Below, in pieces: positions 18,186 through 26,297 of a stretch of 64,000 bases of DNA. The notes beneath the pieces are model-generated. The model saw nothing but the letters and a program-made list of their open reading frames with translations, searched no databases and had not been told where the DNA came from. Where the stretch lies: positions 421,856 through 485,855 of the forward strand of contig NZ_FOYX01000001.1 of the NCBI RefSeq assembly GCF_900112245.1. Direction: 5' to 3'. Position 1 is the stretch's first letter, and every line of letters starts with the position of its first letter. This DNA comes from Maribacter stanieri. GTDB taxonomy: Bacteria > Bacteroidota > Bacteroidia > Flavobacteriales > Flavobacteriaceae. Made by a program: the position numbers and the translations under genes.

Positions 18186-19860
18186 CTTTTCCTTCGATTT
18201 CGTTAATTATCTGTCCTTTTTCCATCGTAATGATTCGCGAACATTTTTTGATCCACTTATCATTCTCACTCACCACTAACAATGCCCAGCCGTTAGATGG
18301 GTCACTTAAAAAGCTTAAAATTTTATCTGCTTCTTCAACGTTAAACTGATCTAAAGGATCTTTTAGAATAAGTAGTTTTGGCTTACGCACAATACTTCTG
18401 GCTAAAACAATTTTCTTTGACACCGTATGCGGAATCTGTTTCCCCTCTGGATACAGAATTGTATTTAAACCTTCTGGTTGTTTTTTAACAAAATCAGTCA
18501 GTCCAACTTTATCAAGTGCCCAATACACTTGCTCATTAGTGGTGTCTTTATCGCCAAAAGTAATATTGTGTAAAATTGTACCTTCAAAAGGCGATTCTTC
18601 TGGTAGCGATTGCCCTAGATGAGAACGATAATAATTTAAGTTCATTCCTTTTAAAGAAACACCATTCACATATACTCCACCGGAATCGGGCTCTATGATA
18701 CCTGCTATAATTCTTAGCAGCGTATTTTTACCAGAACCACTGCTTCCTCTTAATAGAATAGTACACGATGGAGAAATTGTTAAACTTAAATTAGAAATTA
18801 TCTCTCTTTTAGGTTGCGGTACGCTATATGAAATTTCATTTAATTCTATGGTAAACGCTTGGTTCTCCAAAAATGGTTTTTCACCATTCTGTTGTTCCAA
18901 TTCCTTATCTACCACCTGTCCCATTTTTTCTAAAGAAGTTAATAGGTCATAAAAAGTTTCAAGTCCTAAAATCAGCTTCTCTACTGAACTTATCACTAAA
19001 AGAATAATGATTTCTGCAGCTACAAATTGACCTATGTTCATCTCTTGGTTTAGCACCAACAATCCACCTATCAATAAAAGTCCGCCAGTTACCAAAACCT
19101 TAAAACCAATCATCTGTATAAACTGTAGCACTATTACCTTAAAGTGGCTTTCTCTGGCATTCAAATACTCTACTACTAGGGTATCGTTTTTATCCAAAGC
19201 ATGAGAAGTTTTACCAGATAGTTTAAAACTTACAATTGAACGGGCAATTTCCTGAAGCCAATGCGCCACTTTATATTTACTCTTAGACTCATCTAAACTA
19301 GTGTCTAAACCTCGTTGTGCGGTAAACTTAAATACTACATATATCAGCAAAAGCAATAAAATACCATACACGATAAAGAAAGGATGGTAGAATGACAACA
19401 GCAATAAACCAAATACAATTTGTAATAATGCGGCAGGAAAATCTATTAAAACTTTAGACAATGATTTTTGAATCGTTAGCGTATCAAAAAACCTATTCGC
19501 CAATTCTGGCGGATAGTAATTATGAAGTTCGCTCATTTTTATTTTCGGAAATCTATATGCGAACTCAAATGATGCCCTAGTAAAAATTTTTTGCTGAACA
19601 TTTTCAATAATTCTAATTTGCATTAACTGAAGTATCCCCACAAATGCTACACCCAAGGTTACCAATACAACCAATACTATCCACGATGTACTTATTTGAG
19701 CACCTTGCATTAAGTTAATTATTGCTTGTATACCTAATGGCAAAGACAAGTTTACCACACCAGCAAATATGGCATAGTAAAAAACCTGAAATACGTCTTT
19801 CTTATCTAGTTTTAATAAGCCAAGAAAACGTTGCCAAGCAGTTAGTATATTTTTACTCAT
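18178..19860 (-). CDS. ABC exporter (permease plus degenerate ATPase domain)
   Basis: A 560-residue half-transporter. Residues 25-310 form an ABC_membrane-type six-helix domain and residues 338-555 an ABC ATPase fold. The nucleotide-binding motifs are abnormal. Walker A reads GSSGSGKN (372-379) with Asn in place of Ser/Thr. The signature LSGGQ is replaced around TVSKK (479-483) before IVLARSIVRKP. Walker B reads LLILKDP (Asp to Lys and catalytic Glu to Asp, 496-502). The H-loop histidine is missing (VVSENDK, near 531). Gln417 of the Q-loop remains. It overlaps the tetR stop and the hlyD start by 8 bases each, and no intact ATPase partner lies nearby. Confidence 0.88.
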   Translation of the reverse strand: MSKNILTAWQRFLGLLKLDKKDVFQVFYYAIFAGVVNLSLPLGIQAIINLMQGAQISTSWIVLVVLVTLGVAFVGILQLMQIRIIENVQQKIFTRASFEFAYRFPKIKMSELHNYYPPELANRFFDTLTIQKSLSKVLIDFPAALLQIVFGLLLLSFYHPFFIVYGILLLLLIYVVFKFTAQRGLDTSLDESKSKYKVAHWLQEIARSIVSFKLSGKTSHALDKNDTLVVEYLNARESHFKVIVLQFIQMIGFKVLVTGGLLLIGGLLVLNQEMNIGQFVAAEIIILLVISSVEKLILGLETFYDLLTSLEKMGQVVDKELEQQNGEKPFLENQAFTIELNEISYSVPQPKREIISNLSLTISPSCTILLRGSSGSGKNTLLRIIAGIIEPDSGGVYVNGVSLKGMNLNYYRSHLGQSLPEESPFEGTILHNITFGDKDTTNEQVYWALDKVGLTDFVKKQPEGLNTILYPEGKQIPHTVSKKIVLARSIVRKPKLLILKDPLDQFNVEEADKILSFLSDPSNGWALLVVSENDKWIKKCSRIITMEKGQIINEIEGKDA

Positions 19861-20539
19861 CTATTTCTTTATTTAGCGTATTGAATACAAGGTGTGTTAG
19901 ATACTGTGTCGGGGTTACCTTGTCGTTACAATCTGTAAGGGAAGGAAAATGTTCTTTTAAAAAATGCTGATGCAAACCATTTTCTAAAATGGTACTTGCC
20001 AGACTTGTTGGATATTGATAATCAGAATCAACTTCTGTAATCATTTCTCCCAGCCTACCTATAAGTCTTTTGTAAATGATGTAGAAACCTTCTTTATTTT
20101 CGGCATCTACCTCTTTAGTTAAGTATGACTTAGAGTACTCATTAATAACAATTTTATTTAGCAAAACTTCATTAATGTGAGAGAAAGCAGAATCTTCTTT
20201 AACCTCTCTAGTCATTATTAATATTGCTTTTAGCAGTTTTTCTTTTGAGCTTTTAATACTATTAGTTGCGAATACCATTTGATACTCCATCCAACCCCAA
20301 TACCAAGATGTTAGATATAATAGAAGCTTATGTTTATTCTCAAAATAACGATAAATAGAACTTTCGTTAGAGCCTATTTTAAGTCCTAATTTTTTGAAAG
20401 TAAAGTTTTCAAAACCCATTTCATTAATCATCTGAATACTTATTTCGATGATTCTCTTTCCCAATTCAGAGGACTCTGGATTCTTAACAAATAACTTGTC
20501 GTTAATCTTAATAGTTACGCCCTGTAATAATCTATCCAT
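19853..20539 (-). CDS. TetR/AcrR family transcriptional regulator
   Basis: A 228-residue regulator with an N-terminal helix-turn-helix (about 27-70, ending in NESSIYRYFENKHKLL, the family recognition-helix signature) and an all-helical ligand domain with several aromatic residues (YLTSWYWGWMEY). It is the first gene of the tetR-ABC-hlyD-tolC operon. A palindrome at 20568-20594 abuts its -7 box, so it very likely represses its own operon and is released by a ligand related to the exported compound (inference). Overlap with the ABC gene is 8 bases. Confidence 0.92.
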   Translation of the reverse strand: MDRLLQGVTIKINDKLFVKNPESSELGKRIIEISIQMINEMGFENFTFKKLGLKIGSNESSIYRYFENKHKLLLYLTSWYWGWMEYQMVFATNSIKSSKEKLLKAILIMTREVKEDSAFSHINEVLLNKIVINEYSKSYLTKEVDAENKEGFYIIYKRLIGRLGEMITEVDSDYQYPTSLASTILENGLHQHFLKEHFPSLTDCNDKVTPTQYLTHLVFNTLNKEIDE

Positions 20540-20562
20540 TACTCCTAAATTTAAATCTATTG

Positions 20563-20570
20563 CAAATATA
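20563..20570 (-). promoter_or_regulatory. Promoter -7 box of the tetR efflux operon
   Basis: TATATTTG on the minus strand is an exact TAnnTTTG match 24 bases before the tetR start. The operator palindrome overlaps its upstream edge. Confidence 0.65.
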
Positions 20571-20594
20571 ATAGTATTACTATCATACTATAAT
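20568..20594. promoter_or_regulatory. TetR operator palindrome
   Basis: Inverted repeat ATAATAGTAT (20568-20577) and ATACTATAAT (20585-20594) with a 7-base spacer; 9 of 10 positions are complementary. It overlaps the -7 box and fills the promoter spacer, the position expected for a repressor of the operon. Binding by the adjacent TetR protein is inferred. Confidence 0.7.
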
Positions 20595-20716
20595 AGTTTA
20601 ACATTTTTTAACGAAAGTAATGCTTTCTTATTTGAAGTTTTTGTTATTTTCGAGTTGAATGAAACATCACAGAAAAGATGTTTACAAAAAGAATGTTTAA
20701 TTTAAAATGTAGTGTT

Positions 20717-21079
20717 ATGAAATATACCATTGTACTGCTTGCATTTTTAATGTTTTCAACGAGCAGCTTTAGTCAAAACGAGGTCAGTAATTTAAAACCT
20801 GGCGATATCTTATTTATAAGTAAAGATGGAAACACACCGTTTCAACATCTCTATTTTCCAAAAACAAATTTTATTATTAAGCGCGGCGCCATTGCCAATT
20901 ATAAAGGTTTAAATGGAATGCATGTAAAAATTGAATCATTAACAGATGACTATATCGCAAGAATAGTACCTGTAAACGGTAGCAAATTTTTTAATAAATT
21001 TTCTTACGTAAATGCCAATTTAAAAAATGCATTAAACGACGAAGAATTAAAGCAGTTGAATACTGGATATAAATCTTAA
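20717..21079 (+). CDS. Small exported protein of unknown function
   Basis: A 120-residue protein with a clear signal peptide (MKYTIVLLAFLMFSTSSFSQ) and a mature part containing LKPGDILFISKDGN, a basic patch (IIKRGAIANYKGLNG), and alternating hydrophobic strands. The frame stays open to 20678, but the ATG at 20717 places the signal peptide at the N-terminus. I do not recognise a family. It is followed by a rho-independent terminator at 21106 and is divergent from the tetR efflux operon, so its expression may share the same intergenic region. Confidence 0.75.
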   Translation: MKYTIVLLAFLMFSTSSFSQNEVSNLKPGDILFISKDGNTPFQHLYFPKTNFIIKRGAIANYKGLNGMHVKIESLTDDYIARIVPVNGSKFFNKFSYVNANLKNALNDEELKQLNTGYKS

Positions 21080-21105
21080 CTGTTTATATAATTAGCGATT
21101 AACGG

Positions 21106-21149
21106 AAATCCTAAATGGTCTTTATAAAAGTGCTGTTTAGGATTTTTTA
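21106..21149 (+). terminator. Rho-independent terminator
   Basis: AAATCCTAAA (21106-21115) and TTTAGGATTT (21136-21145) form a perfect 10-base stem followed by TTTT. It ends the transcript of the small exported protein. Confidence 0.85.
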
Positions 21150-21216
21150 TTACCTACAAATCAACAACTGCAGTATTAAAGAAGAGTAATAAAAAGGGAT
21201 GTAAAATATTTAAAGT

Positions 21217-21534
21217 ATGATTCTAGCTTAGATTACGGTTAAGAATAAAAAACAGGCAAAAGAGATCACAAAACTACTTTTAGAGCAGAATTTGTTATTT
21301 ACTGCAAACATTTCAACAACAAAGGTTTTTAGAAAGAGTAGGGCTACTGGATTGATTGAAAAACACAAACAGACAGTGATAGAAGGCAAAACAAAATCAT
21401 TACTATTTGCAGCCATAAACACGCTGTTAAGAAAAAATTATTCCAAAAACATGCCTATGCTTTATGCCGTACCTATTGTTTACATGGACGAAGAAAAAAC
21501 TAAGCCGCTACGAGACCAGACAGCCAAAGTATAA
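21217..21534 (+). pseudogene. CutA-like divalent-cation tolerance protein, interrupted by an early stop
   Basis: From the ATG at 21217 the frame reads M-I-L-A, then TAG at 21229-21231, then about 101 more codons without a stop. The part after the stop begins ITVKNKKQAKEITKLLLEQN and continues to LYAVPIVYMDEEKTKPLR. This resembles the beta-alpha-beta opening and the end (alternating hydrophobic, AxPIV) of small CutA-type trimeric proteins, where codon 5 is usually Tyr. A single base change (TAT or TAC to TAG) would explain the stop. A shorter product could start at TTG 21292, but it would lack the first strand and helix. CutA assignment is tentative. Confidence 0.55.
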
Positions 21535-21679
21535 ATACTACAGTTAATCTAAGCCCAAGTTTATATTTGCCTCTGGCAATTACTTTCCCTTTCAACATTA
21601 CTATAGGAATGCCCATTTATTTGAGTATTGTTAACTGGTTTTAATTTGACCAGAAGCCAATATATAGTACTTTTAATTC

Positions 21680-22243
21680 ATGGATAAAAATAGATGTGGC
21701 TGGTGTAAAGGCGATACCCTTTACGAAAAATACCATGATCAAGAATGGGGCGTGCCTGTAAAAGATGATGCATTATTGTTTGAGTTTTTAGTGCTGGAAA
21801 CTTTTCAAGCTGGGTTAAGCTGGATCACCATTCTTAAAAGACGAGAGAATTTTAGAGTTGCTTTTGACCATTTCGATTATAAGAAGATTGCCAAATATCC
21901 TGAAACTAAAATTCTAGATTTACTACAAGACGAAGGTATCATTAGAAATAAATTAAAAGTTAGGGCTACAGTAACCAACGCCCAGGCATATATAGAAATT
22001 CAGAAAGAATTCGGTTCTTTCAGTGACTATATTTGGAAATTTGTAAATCATAAGCAGATTAAAAACGAGCTAGTAAATTATAAAGAAGCACCAGCAAATA
22101 CGCCTATTTCAGATACCATTAGCAAAGACCTTAAAAAGCGAGGTTTTAAATTTGTAGGTAGCACAATTATATATGCATTTATGCAAGCTACCGGTATGGT
22201 AAATGACCACCAATTAGATTGTTTTAGATACACCGAAGTCTAA
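21680..22243 (+). CDS. tag: DNA-3-methyladenine glycosylase I
   Basis: A 187-residue DNA repair enzyme that removes 3-methyladenine from alkylated DNA. The start MDKNRCGWCKGDTLYEKYHD and end NDHQLDCFRY provide the zinc-binding set of the Tag family: Cys6, His19, His177 and Cys181. The central ETFQAGLSWITILKRRENF and AFMQATGMVNDH segments are highly conserved family signatures. Length equals the E. coli enzyme (187). A possible -7 box TATATTTG is at 21562-21569, but it lies 110 bases upstream. Monocistronic or leading the next two genes. Confidence 0.96.
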   Translation: MDKNRCGWCKGDTLYEKYHDQEWGVPVKDDALLFEFLVLETFQAGLSWITILKRRENFRVAFDHFDYKKIAKYPETKILDLLQDEGIIRNKLKVRATVTNAQAYIEIQKEFGSFSDYIWKFVNHKQIKNELVNYKEAPANTPISDTISKDLKKRGFKFVGSTIIYAFMQATGMVNDHQLDCFRYTEV

Positions 22244-22264
22244 GTAATAACAAATATACCTACC

Positions 22265-22852
22265 ATGAATAATATTCAAGTAAAAATAATCTTAGCTAGT
22301 TTTTTTTTCTGTTTTCAACTAGCACACTCTCAATATAAATACGAAAAGGAGCATCGTATTCTTAAATCTCAATTTCCTACAGAAGCAATTGCTATCATTG
22401 AAGAAAATATCACAGATTATAAGCGCATTAAATTTTATAAAGAAACAGATAGTATAAAAATCAGTTATGAGGCAAAACTTAAAAAAGATAAACTTTGGTA
22501 CAGTATAGAATTTAATGAATACGGCAAGCTGGAAGACATAGAAATACTAATAAAATCTACTGACGTACCAAATGACACCTATTCAAACATTGAAAGCTAT
22601 TTGAACAATAATTTTACTAAATATCGAATTAAAAGACTACAACAGCAATATCCTTCAACTAATGATTCATTTGATGAAATTTTTAAAAATGCATTTCAAA
22701 ATCTTATTCTACCCTCTAACAACTATGAAATTGTAGTTGTTGGTAGAAAAGAGAAGGGATATTTAGACTACGAAATCTTGTTTGATGCTGACGGTAACTT
22801 TAAACAAATAAGAACCTCTCTACCTCCAAATTATGACCACGTGCTTTATTAA
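22265..22852 (+). CDS. Exported protein of unknown function (PepSY-like features)
   Basis: A 195-residue protein with a signal peptide (about 1-22, ending AHSQ) and charged, strand-rich repeats of the form LWYSIEFNEYGKLEDIEI and YLDYEILFDADGNFKQI. The recurring pattern, a strand ending in D.DG.. or NEYGKL, resembles PepSY-like periplasmic proteins. I cannot assign a family firmly. It overlaps the next gene (DUF2490) by 20 bases, so the two are translated from one transcript and may act together in the periplasm or outer membrane. Confidence 0.75.
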   Translation: MNNIQVKIILASFFFCFQLAHSQYKYEKEHRILKSQFPTEAIAIIEENITDYKRIKFYKETDSIKISYEAKLKKDKLWYSIEFNEYGKLEDIEILIKSTDVPNDTYSNIESYLNNNFTKYRIKRLQQQYPSTNDSFDEIFKNAFQNLILPSNNYEIVVVGRKEKGYLDYEILFDADGNFKQIRTSLPPNYDHVLY

Positions 22853-23528
22853 GGGATTATTTGTTAGTTTATTTATAGTATGGATAGGAACTCTTAACCT
22901 ACAATCTCAAGACAATACTACTGCATATTGGGAGCCAGAAGTATCCTTAAACTATAAGGCAACCCCTTTACTAAAACAGAATTTTTCATTATCAAATAGA
23001 AATTACATCTACAATGACCAAAAAGCGCAACTTACCGTACGGCAAATAGAAATCTCCCATTTTTCATCTTTGGCAATTGACCCATATAAAAGTATTGGTT
23101 TAGGAATCCAATATAGATTTAGAGAAGCCTTTGAAAATGACAAGGAAAATGAGCTTAGATTTACAGAGCAATTTAATATTGCCAAAAAAACAAGTAGCGC
23201 ACGTTTAGGCCACCGATTTAGAATTGAACAGCGCATACGACCCACTAGTTCTGAACATCGTTTTAGATATAGATTCGCTGTAGATATTCCCTTAAAGGGT
23301 TTGAAAATGGATATTGGAGAACCCTATTTAGTAGCTACAACAGAGTCGTTACTTAGCCTTGGAAAAAGTATAAAACCAATGTATGACCAAAGAATAACTT
23401 CTCAAATAGGATGGTCTATTTCCCATAATCTAAAAGCACAGTTTGGCATTCAATATAGAATGGAAAATTATACCGAACGTACGGAGCATGTGTTCTTTAT
23501 TTTAAACAGTCTTGTAATCTCACTTTAA
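22833..23528 (+). CDS. DUF2490 domain outer membrane protein
   Basis: A 231-residue protein with an N-terminal signal-like helix (about 5-24) followed by beta-strands with alternating polar and aromatic residues. Motifs such as LGIQYRFRE, LGHRFRIEQRIRPTSSEHRFRYRFAV and QFGIQYRMENY match the DUF2490 family of putative outer-membrane beta-barrels. Function is unknown. The start overlaps the upstream exported protein by 20 bases. Its 3' end overlaps the convergent aat gene by 9 bases. Confidence 0.85.
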   Translation: MTTCFIKGLFVSLFIVWIGTLNLQSQDNTTAYWEPEVSLNYKATPLLKQNFSLSNRNYIYNDQKAQLTVRQIEISHFSSLAIDPYKSIGLGIQYRFREAFENDKENELRFTEQFNIAKKTSSARLGHRFRIEQRIRPTSSEHRFRYRFAVDIPLKGLKMDIGEPYLVATTESLLSLGKSIKPMYDQRITSQIGWSISHNLKAQFGIQYRMENYTERTEHVFFILNSLVISL

Positions 23529-24152
23529 GAATTTTACAAACTCTTTTCTCGAAATTTCTTTAGCACCCATACTTTCTAAATGGTCTGTATGTAGTTGGCA
23601 ATCTATTATATTGTATTCTTTAGCTTGTAATTCTTGCGCCAATTTTATGAAAGCAAATTTTGACGCATTAGATGTTAAACTGAACATACTCTCGCCGCAA
23701 AATATATGACCTAAATCAACACCATATAAACCACCTACTAGCTTGTCTTTTTCCCAAACCTCATAAGAGGTCGCTATTCCTCTTTTATGCAATTCAATAT
23801 AGGCATTCTTCATTTCCTCCGTTATCCACGTACCATCCTGCCCCGCTCTAGGAACAGAAGAGCAATGTTCTAAGACTTCTTTGAAACACGTATTTACCGT
23901 TAAGGTGAATTTGTTGTCACGAATTACTTTTCGCATACTTTTAGAGATTTTAATCTCATTTGGATAGAGTATCATTCTGGGATCGGGACTCCACCATAGA
24001 ATAATAGAATCATTATCAAACCAAGGAAATATTCCACTTTGATATGCCAACAATAATCGTTCTGGAGAGAGATCACCACCCACCGCCAATAGACCTTCTA
24101 CATTAGCACTATCTACTGGTGGAAACACAAGCTCGTCGGTTAAAAAGTACAT
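23520..24152 (-). CDS. aat: Leucyl/phenylalanyl-tRNA--protein transferase
   Basis: A 210-residue cytosolic enzyme that attaches Leu or Phe from tRNA to N-terminal Arg or Lys of proteins, marking them for ClpAP degradation (N-end rule). Conserved motifs are LLAYQSGIFPWF, WWSPDPRMIL, a GQDGTWITEEM stretch and GGLYGVDLGHIFCGESMFS. Length is slightly short compared with E. coli (234) but normal for the phylum. It converges with the DUF2490 gene, overlapping 9 bases. Confidence 0.95.
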   Translation of the reverse strand: MYFLTDELVFPPVDSANVEGLLAVGGDLSPERLLLAYQSGIFPWFDNDSIILWWSPDPRMILYPNEIKISKSMRKVIRDNKFTLTVNTCFKEVLEHCSSVPRAGQDGTWITEEMKNAYIELHKRGIATSYEVWEKDKLVGGLYGVDLGHIFCGESMFSLTSNASKFAFIKLAQELQAKEYNIIDCQLHTDHLESMGAKEISRKEFVKFLK

Positions 24153-24204
24153 GGCTACTTAGGGTATTCTAAATTTATCTGAAATTAAATAAAGGGTGTA
24201 AAAC

Positions 24205-24246
24205 AAAAAAACTTGTTCAACTACTTAAGTTAAACAAGTTTTTTAT
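24205..24246. terminator. Rho-independent terminator of the DUF3127 gene
   Basis: ACTTGTTCAACT and AGTTAAACAAGT pair with one mismatch around a short loop, flanked by A and T runs. It is oriented to end the minus-strand DUF3127 transcript; the flanks would let it work on both strands. Confidence 0.85.
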
Positions 24247-24285
24247 TTAGAAGGCATACTGCCTTATAAAATTTCTTTACGATCC

Positions 24286-24663
24286 TTAGAACGGAAGATC
24301 GTCATGATCTTCTTCATTTAAGTTATCTGCAGGCTCAAAAGCCTCCATTGGTGGTACTGGTGGCATTCCTGCTGCAGGTGCACCTTGAGATGCTCCTTCT
24401 ATACGCCATCCTTGAATAGAGTTAAAGTACTTAACCTGACCTTGAGGATTTGTCCACTCTCTACCTCTAAGGTTGATGCTAACTTTTACATCTTGCCCTA
24501 CTGCATACGTGTTCAACAAATCACATTTATCTTGTACAAACTCTACCATTATATGTTGTGGATATTGCTCGTCTGTAGTAACAACCAATTCTCTTTTTCT
24601 AAACCCATTAGACCCAAAAGTTTGGGTTTCACCTATCAATTTAACTTTACCTTCTATTTCCAT
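24286..24663 (-). CDS. DUF3127 domain protein with an SSB-like acidic tail
   Basis: A 125-residue protein. Residues 1-90 form the DUF3127 domain, a compact beta-rich OB-fold-like unit (MEIEGKVKLIGE, RELVVTTDE, VKVSINLRGREW, YFNSIQGWRIEG). A Pro/Ala-rich linker leads to the last residues NEEDHDDLPF. That ending closely resembles the acidic tip of single-stranded DNA-binding protein (the ssb here ends ADDDLPF), which recruits repair and replication proteins. This suggests a role on nucleic acid, which is inferred. Its own -7 box (24689-24696) and terminator make it a single-gene unit. Confidence 0.88.
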   Translation of the reverse strand: MEIEGKVKLIGETQTFGSNGFRKRELVVTTDEQYPQHIMVEFVQDKCDLLNTYAVGQDVKVSINLRGREWTNPQGQVKYFNSIQGWRIEGASQGAPAAGMPPVPPMEAFEPADNLNEEDHDDLPF

Positions 24664-24688
24664 CTTGAACTCTTTTTACAATAGTCTA

Positions 24689-24696
24689 CAAAAATA
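24689..24696 (-). promoter_or_regulatory. Promoter -7 box of the DUF3127 gene
   Basis: TATTTTTG on the minus strand is an exact TAnnTTTG match 26 bases upstream of the start codon. Confidence 0.5.
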
Positions 24697-24789
24697 CATA
24701 AAATGATGCGTTAATAAAACATGGTGCAACGATAACAACACAACAATTATTCACAATTAGGGTTATCTTTAGTATTAGATAACTATTGG

Positions 24790-25938
24790 ATGAACTTTAT
24801 TCCTAAAAACAAAATTTCCAACATTTTTCTATTGATAGGCTCCTTTGTAGTAGTGAGCCTAATCTTATGGAATACCAATAGCTTTTTCAAACAATTTAAG
24901 GAAGAGGAACGTTTAAAAATGGAGATTTGGGCTACGGCACAATCAGAATTTTTACAATCATCTGAAACAGTAGATTTAGGAAGTCTTCATCTAAAGGTAT
25001 TTCAGAACAATACATCTACCCCAATGATTCTTATTAACAAAGATGAATCTATACGGGTAAATAATTTTCCACCTAATAAAAAGCAAGATTCGGCCTATAT
25101 TCAACAACAACTGAGTAAATTCAAGAGCGAGAATACTCCTATTTCTATAGACCAACAAGGCGAACATTTAGCAACCTTATATTATGGAAACTCTGATGTG
25201 CTTAACAAACTAAAGTTTTACCCTATTGCCTTACTCTTAATAATTTTTCTCTTTGCCGCAGTAATCTACTTCTTGTTTAAAACAAACAAAGCTGCAGAAC
25301 AGAATAAATTATGGGCCGGTATGGCAAAAGAAACCGCACACCAAATTGGCACTCCACTGTCATCTCTTTTAGGATGGAACGAATTGTTGAAATCTGAAGA
25401 CATCAACCCTAGTATTACTAAAGAGATTGAAAAAGATATTGATCGATTACAAACTATTACAGAACGTTTCTCTAAAATTGGGTCTCTACCAAAACTTGAA
25501 GAAAGTGACATTGTAAAAGAAACCCAAGATGCTTATGACTATTTAAAGCGAAGAAGCTCTAAGCTCATTCATTTTTCATTTAACACTAAAGTTGACTATT
25601 TACCGGTTATGCTCAATAGTTCATTATATAATTGGACTATAGAAAACTTGGTTAAAAATGGAATAGATGCCATGCGTGGAAAGGGTAGTATTGCCATAGA
25701 AATAGTTCAAGACAATAAATTCGTCAACATTTTAATAGCAGATACCGGGCACGGTATTTCAAAAAGCAACTATAATAGTATCTTTACACCAGGTTTCACC
25801 TCTAAAAAAAGAGGATGGGGTCTTGGTCTTTCTTTAGTAAAACGTATCGTAGAAGAATATCACGACGGTAAAATAAAGGTGTTATCATCTGGCAAAGAAG
25901 GAACTATAATGCAAATTTCTCTAAAAGTGTCTCACTAA
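24790..25938 (+). CDS. Membrane sensor histidine kinase
   Basis: A 382-residue kinase. It has two membrane helices (about 11-30 and 146-164) bracketing a periplasmic domain of about 115 residues, then an H-box AKETAHQIGTPLSSLLGW (His near residue 188). The ATPase domain has N-box NLVKNGIDAM, G1 IADTGHGI, and G2 region RGWGLGLSLVKRIVEEYHDGKI. Its partner response regulator is not beside it, so it is an orphan. The following gene, 2 bases away, encodes a zinc-ribbon membrane protein. The H-box HQIGTPL is a known flavobacterial variant of HELRTPL. Confidence 0.9.
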   Translation: MNFIPKNKISNIFLLIGSFVVVSLILWNTNSFFKQFKEEERLKMEIWATAQSEFLQSSETVDLGSLHLKVFQNNTSTPMILINKDESIRVNNFPPNKKQDSAYIQQQLSKFKSENTPISIDQQGEHLATLYYGNSDVLNKLKFYPIALLLIIFLFAAVIYFLFKTNKAAEQNKLWAGMAKETAHQIGTPLSSLLGWNELLKSEDINPSITKEIEKDIDRLQTITERFSKIGSLPKLEESDIVKETQDAYDYLKRRSSKLIHFSFNTKVDYLPVMLNSSLYNWTIENLVKNGIDAMRGKGSIAIEIVQDNKFVNILIADTGHGISKSNYNSIFTPGFTSKKRGWGLGLSLVKRIVEEYHDGKIKVLSSGKEGTIMQISLKVSH

Positions 25939-25940
25939 TT

Positions 25941-26297
25941 ATGACCAAGGAAAAATTAGAAGTTATTAAAGAAGCCAAACTGAACAATAACTGTCCTGAA
26001 TGTTTTAATCAAGATTTGAATCTTACTTTTTATCAAAAACATACCTACGGTAGCTTCTTTCATAAAATTACATCTGAACTAAGCAACAAATTAGTTTGCA
26101 ACACTTGCCATTCTACAATCTATCCTGTAAGCTGGACGGATGATATAGAGCGCATGTTCAATTACTACCAAAAGACAGCAGTACCAGCTAAAAAATCATC
26201 TAAACCAACATTACTTTTTTACAGTTTAATATTGGTAATGATCGCCTTGGTGGCAGCTGTAATATATTTGTTTATTTCTGGAGCTATTCCACTTTAG
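25941..26297 (+). CDS. Zinc-ribbon, single-helix membrane protein
   Basis: A 118-residue protein with two CxxC pairs (Cys18/Cys21 and Cys53/Cys56) that form a likely zinc ribbon, and a C-terminal transmembrane helix (about 94-115). Family unknown to me. It starts 2 bases after the histidine kinase stop, so it is co-transcribed, and its 3' end overlaps the convergent HIT gene by 14 bases. A role in modulating the kinase is possible but only suggested by position. Confidence 0.75.
   Translation: MTKEKLEVIKEAKLNNNCPECFNQDLNLTFYQKHTYGSFFHKITSELSNKLVCNTCHSTIYPVSWTDDIERMFNYYQKTAVPAKKSSKPTLLFYSLILVMIALVAAVIYLFISGAIPL

Noticed and set aside
22833-24152. Frameshift or fusion at the DUF2490/aat junction
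   Set aside because: The 9-base overlap is between convergent complete genes with intact ends; both proteins have normal family endings.
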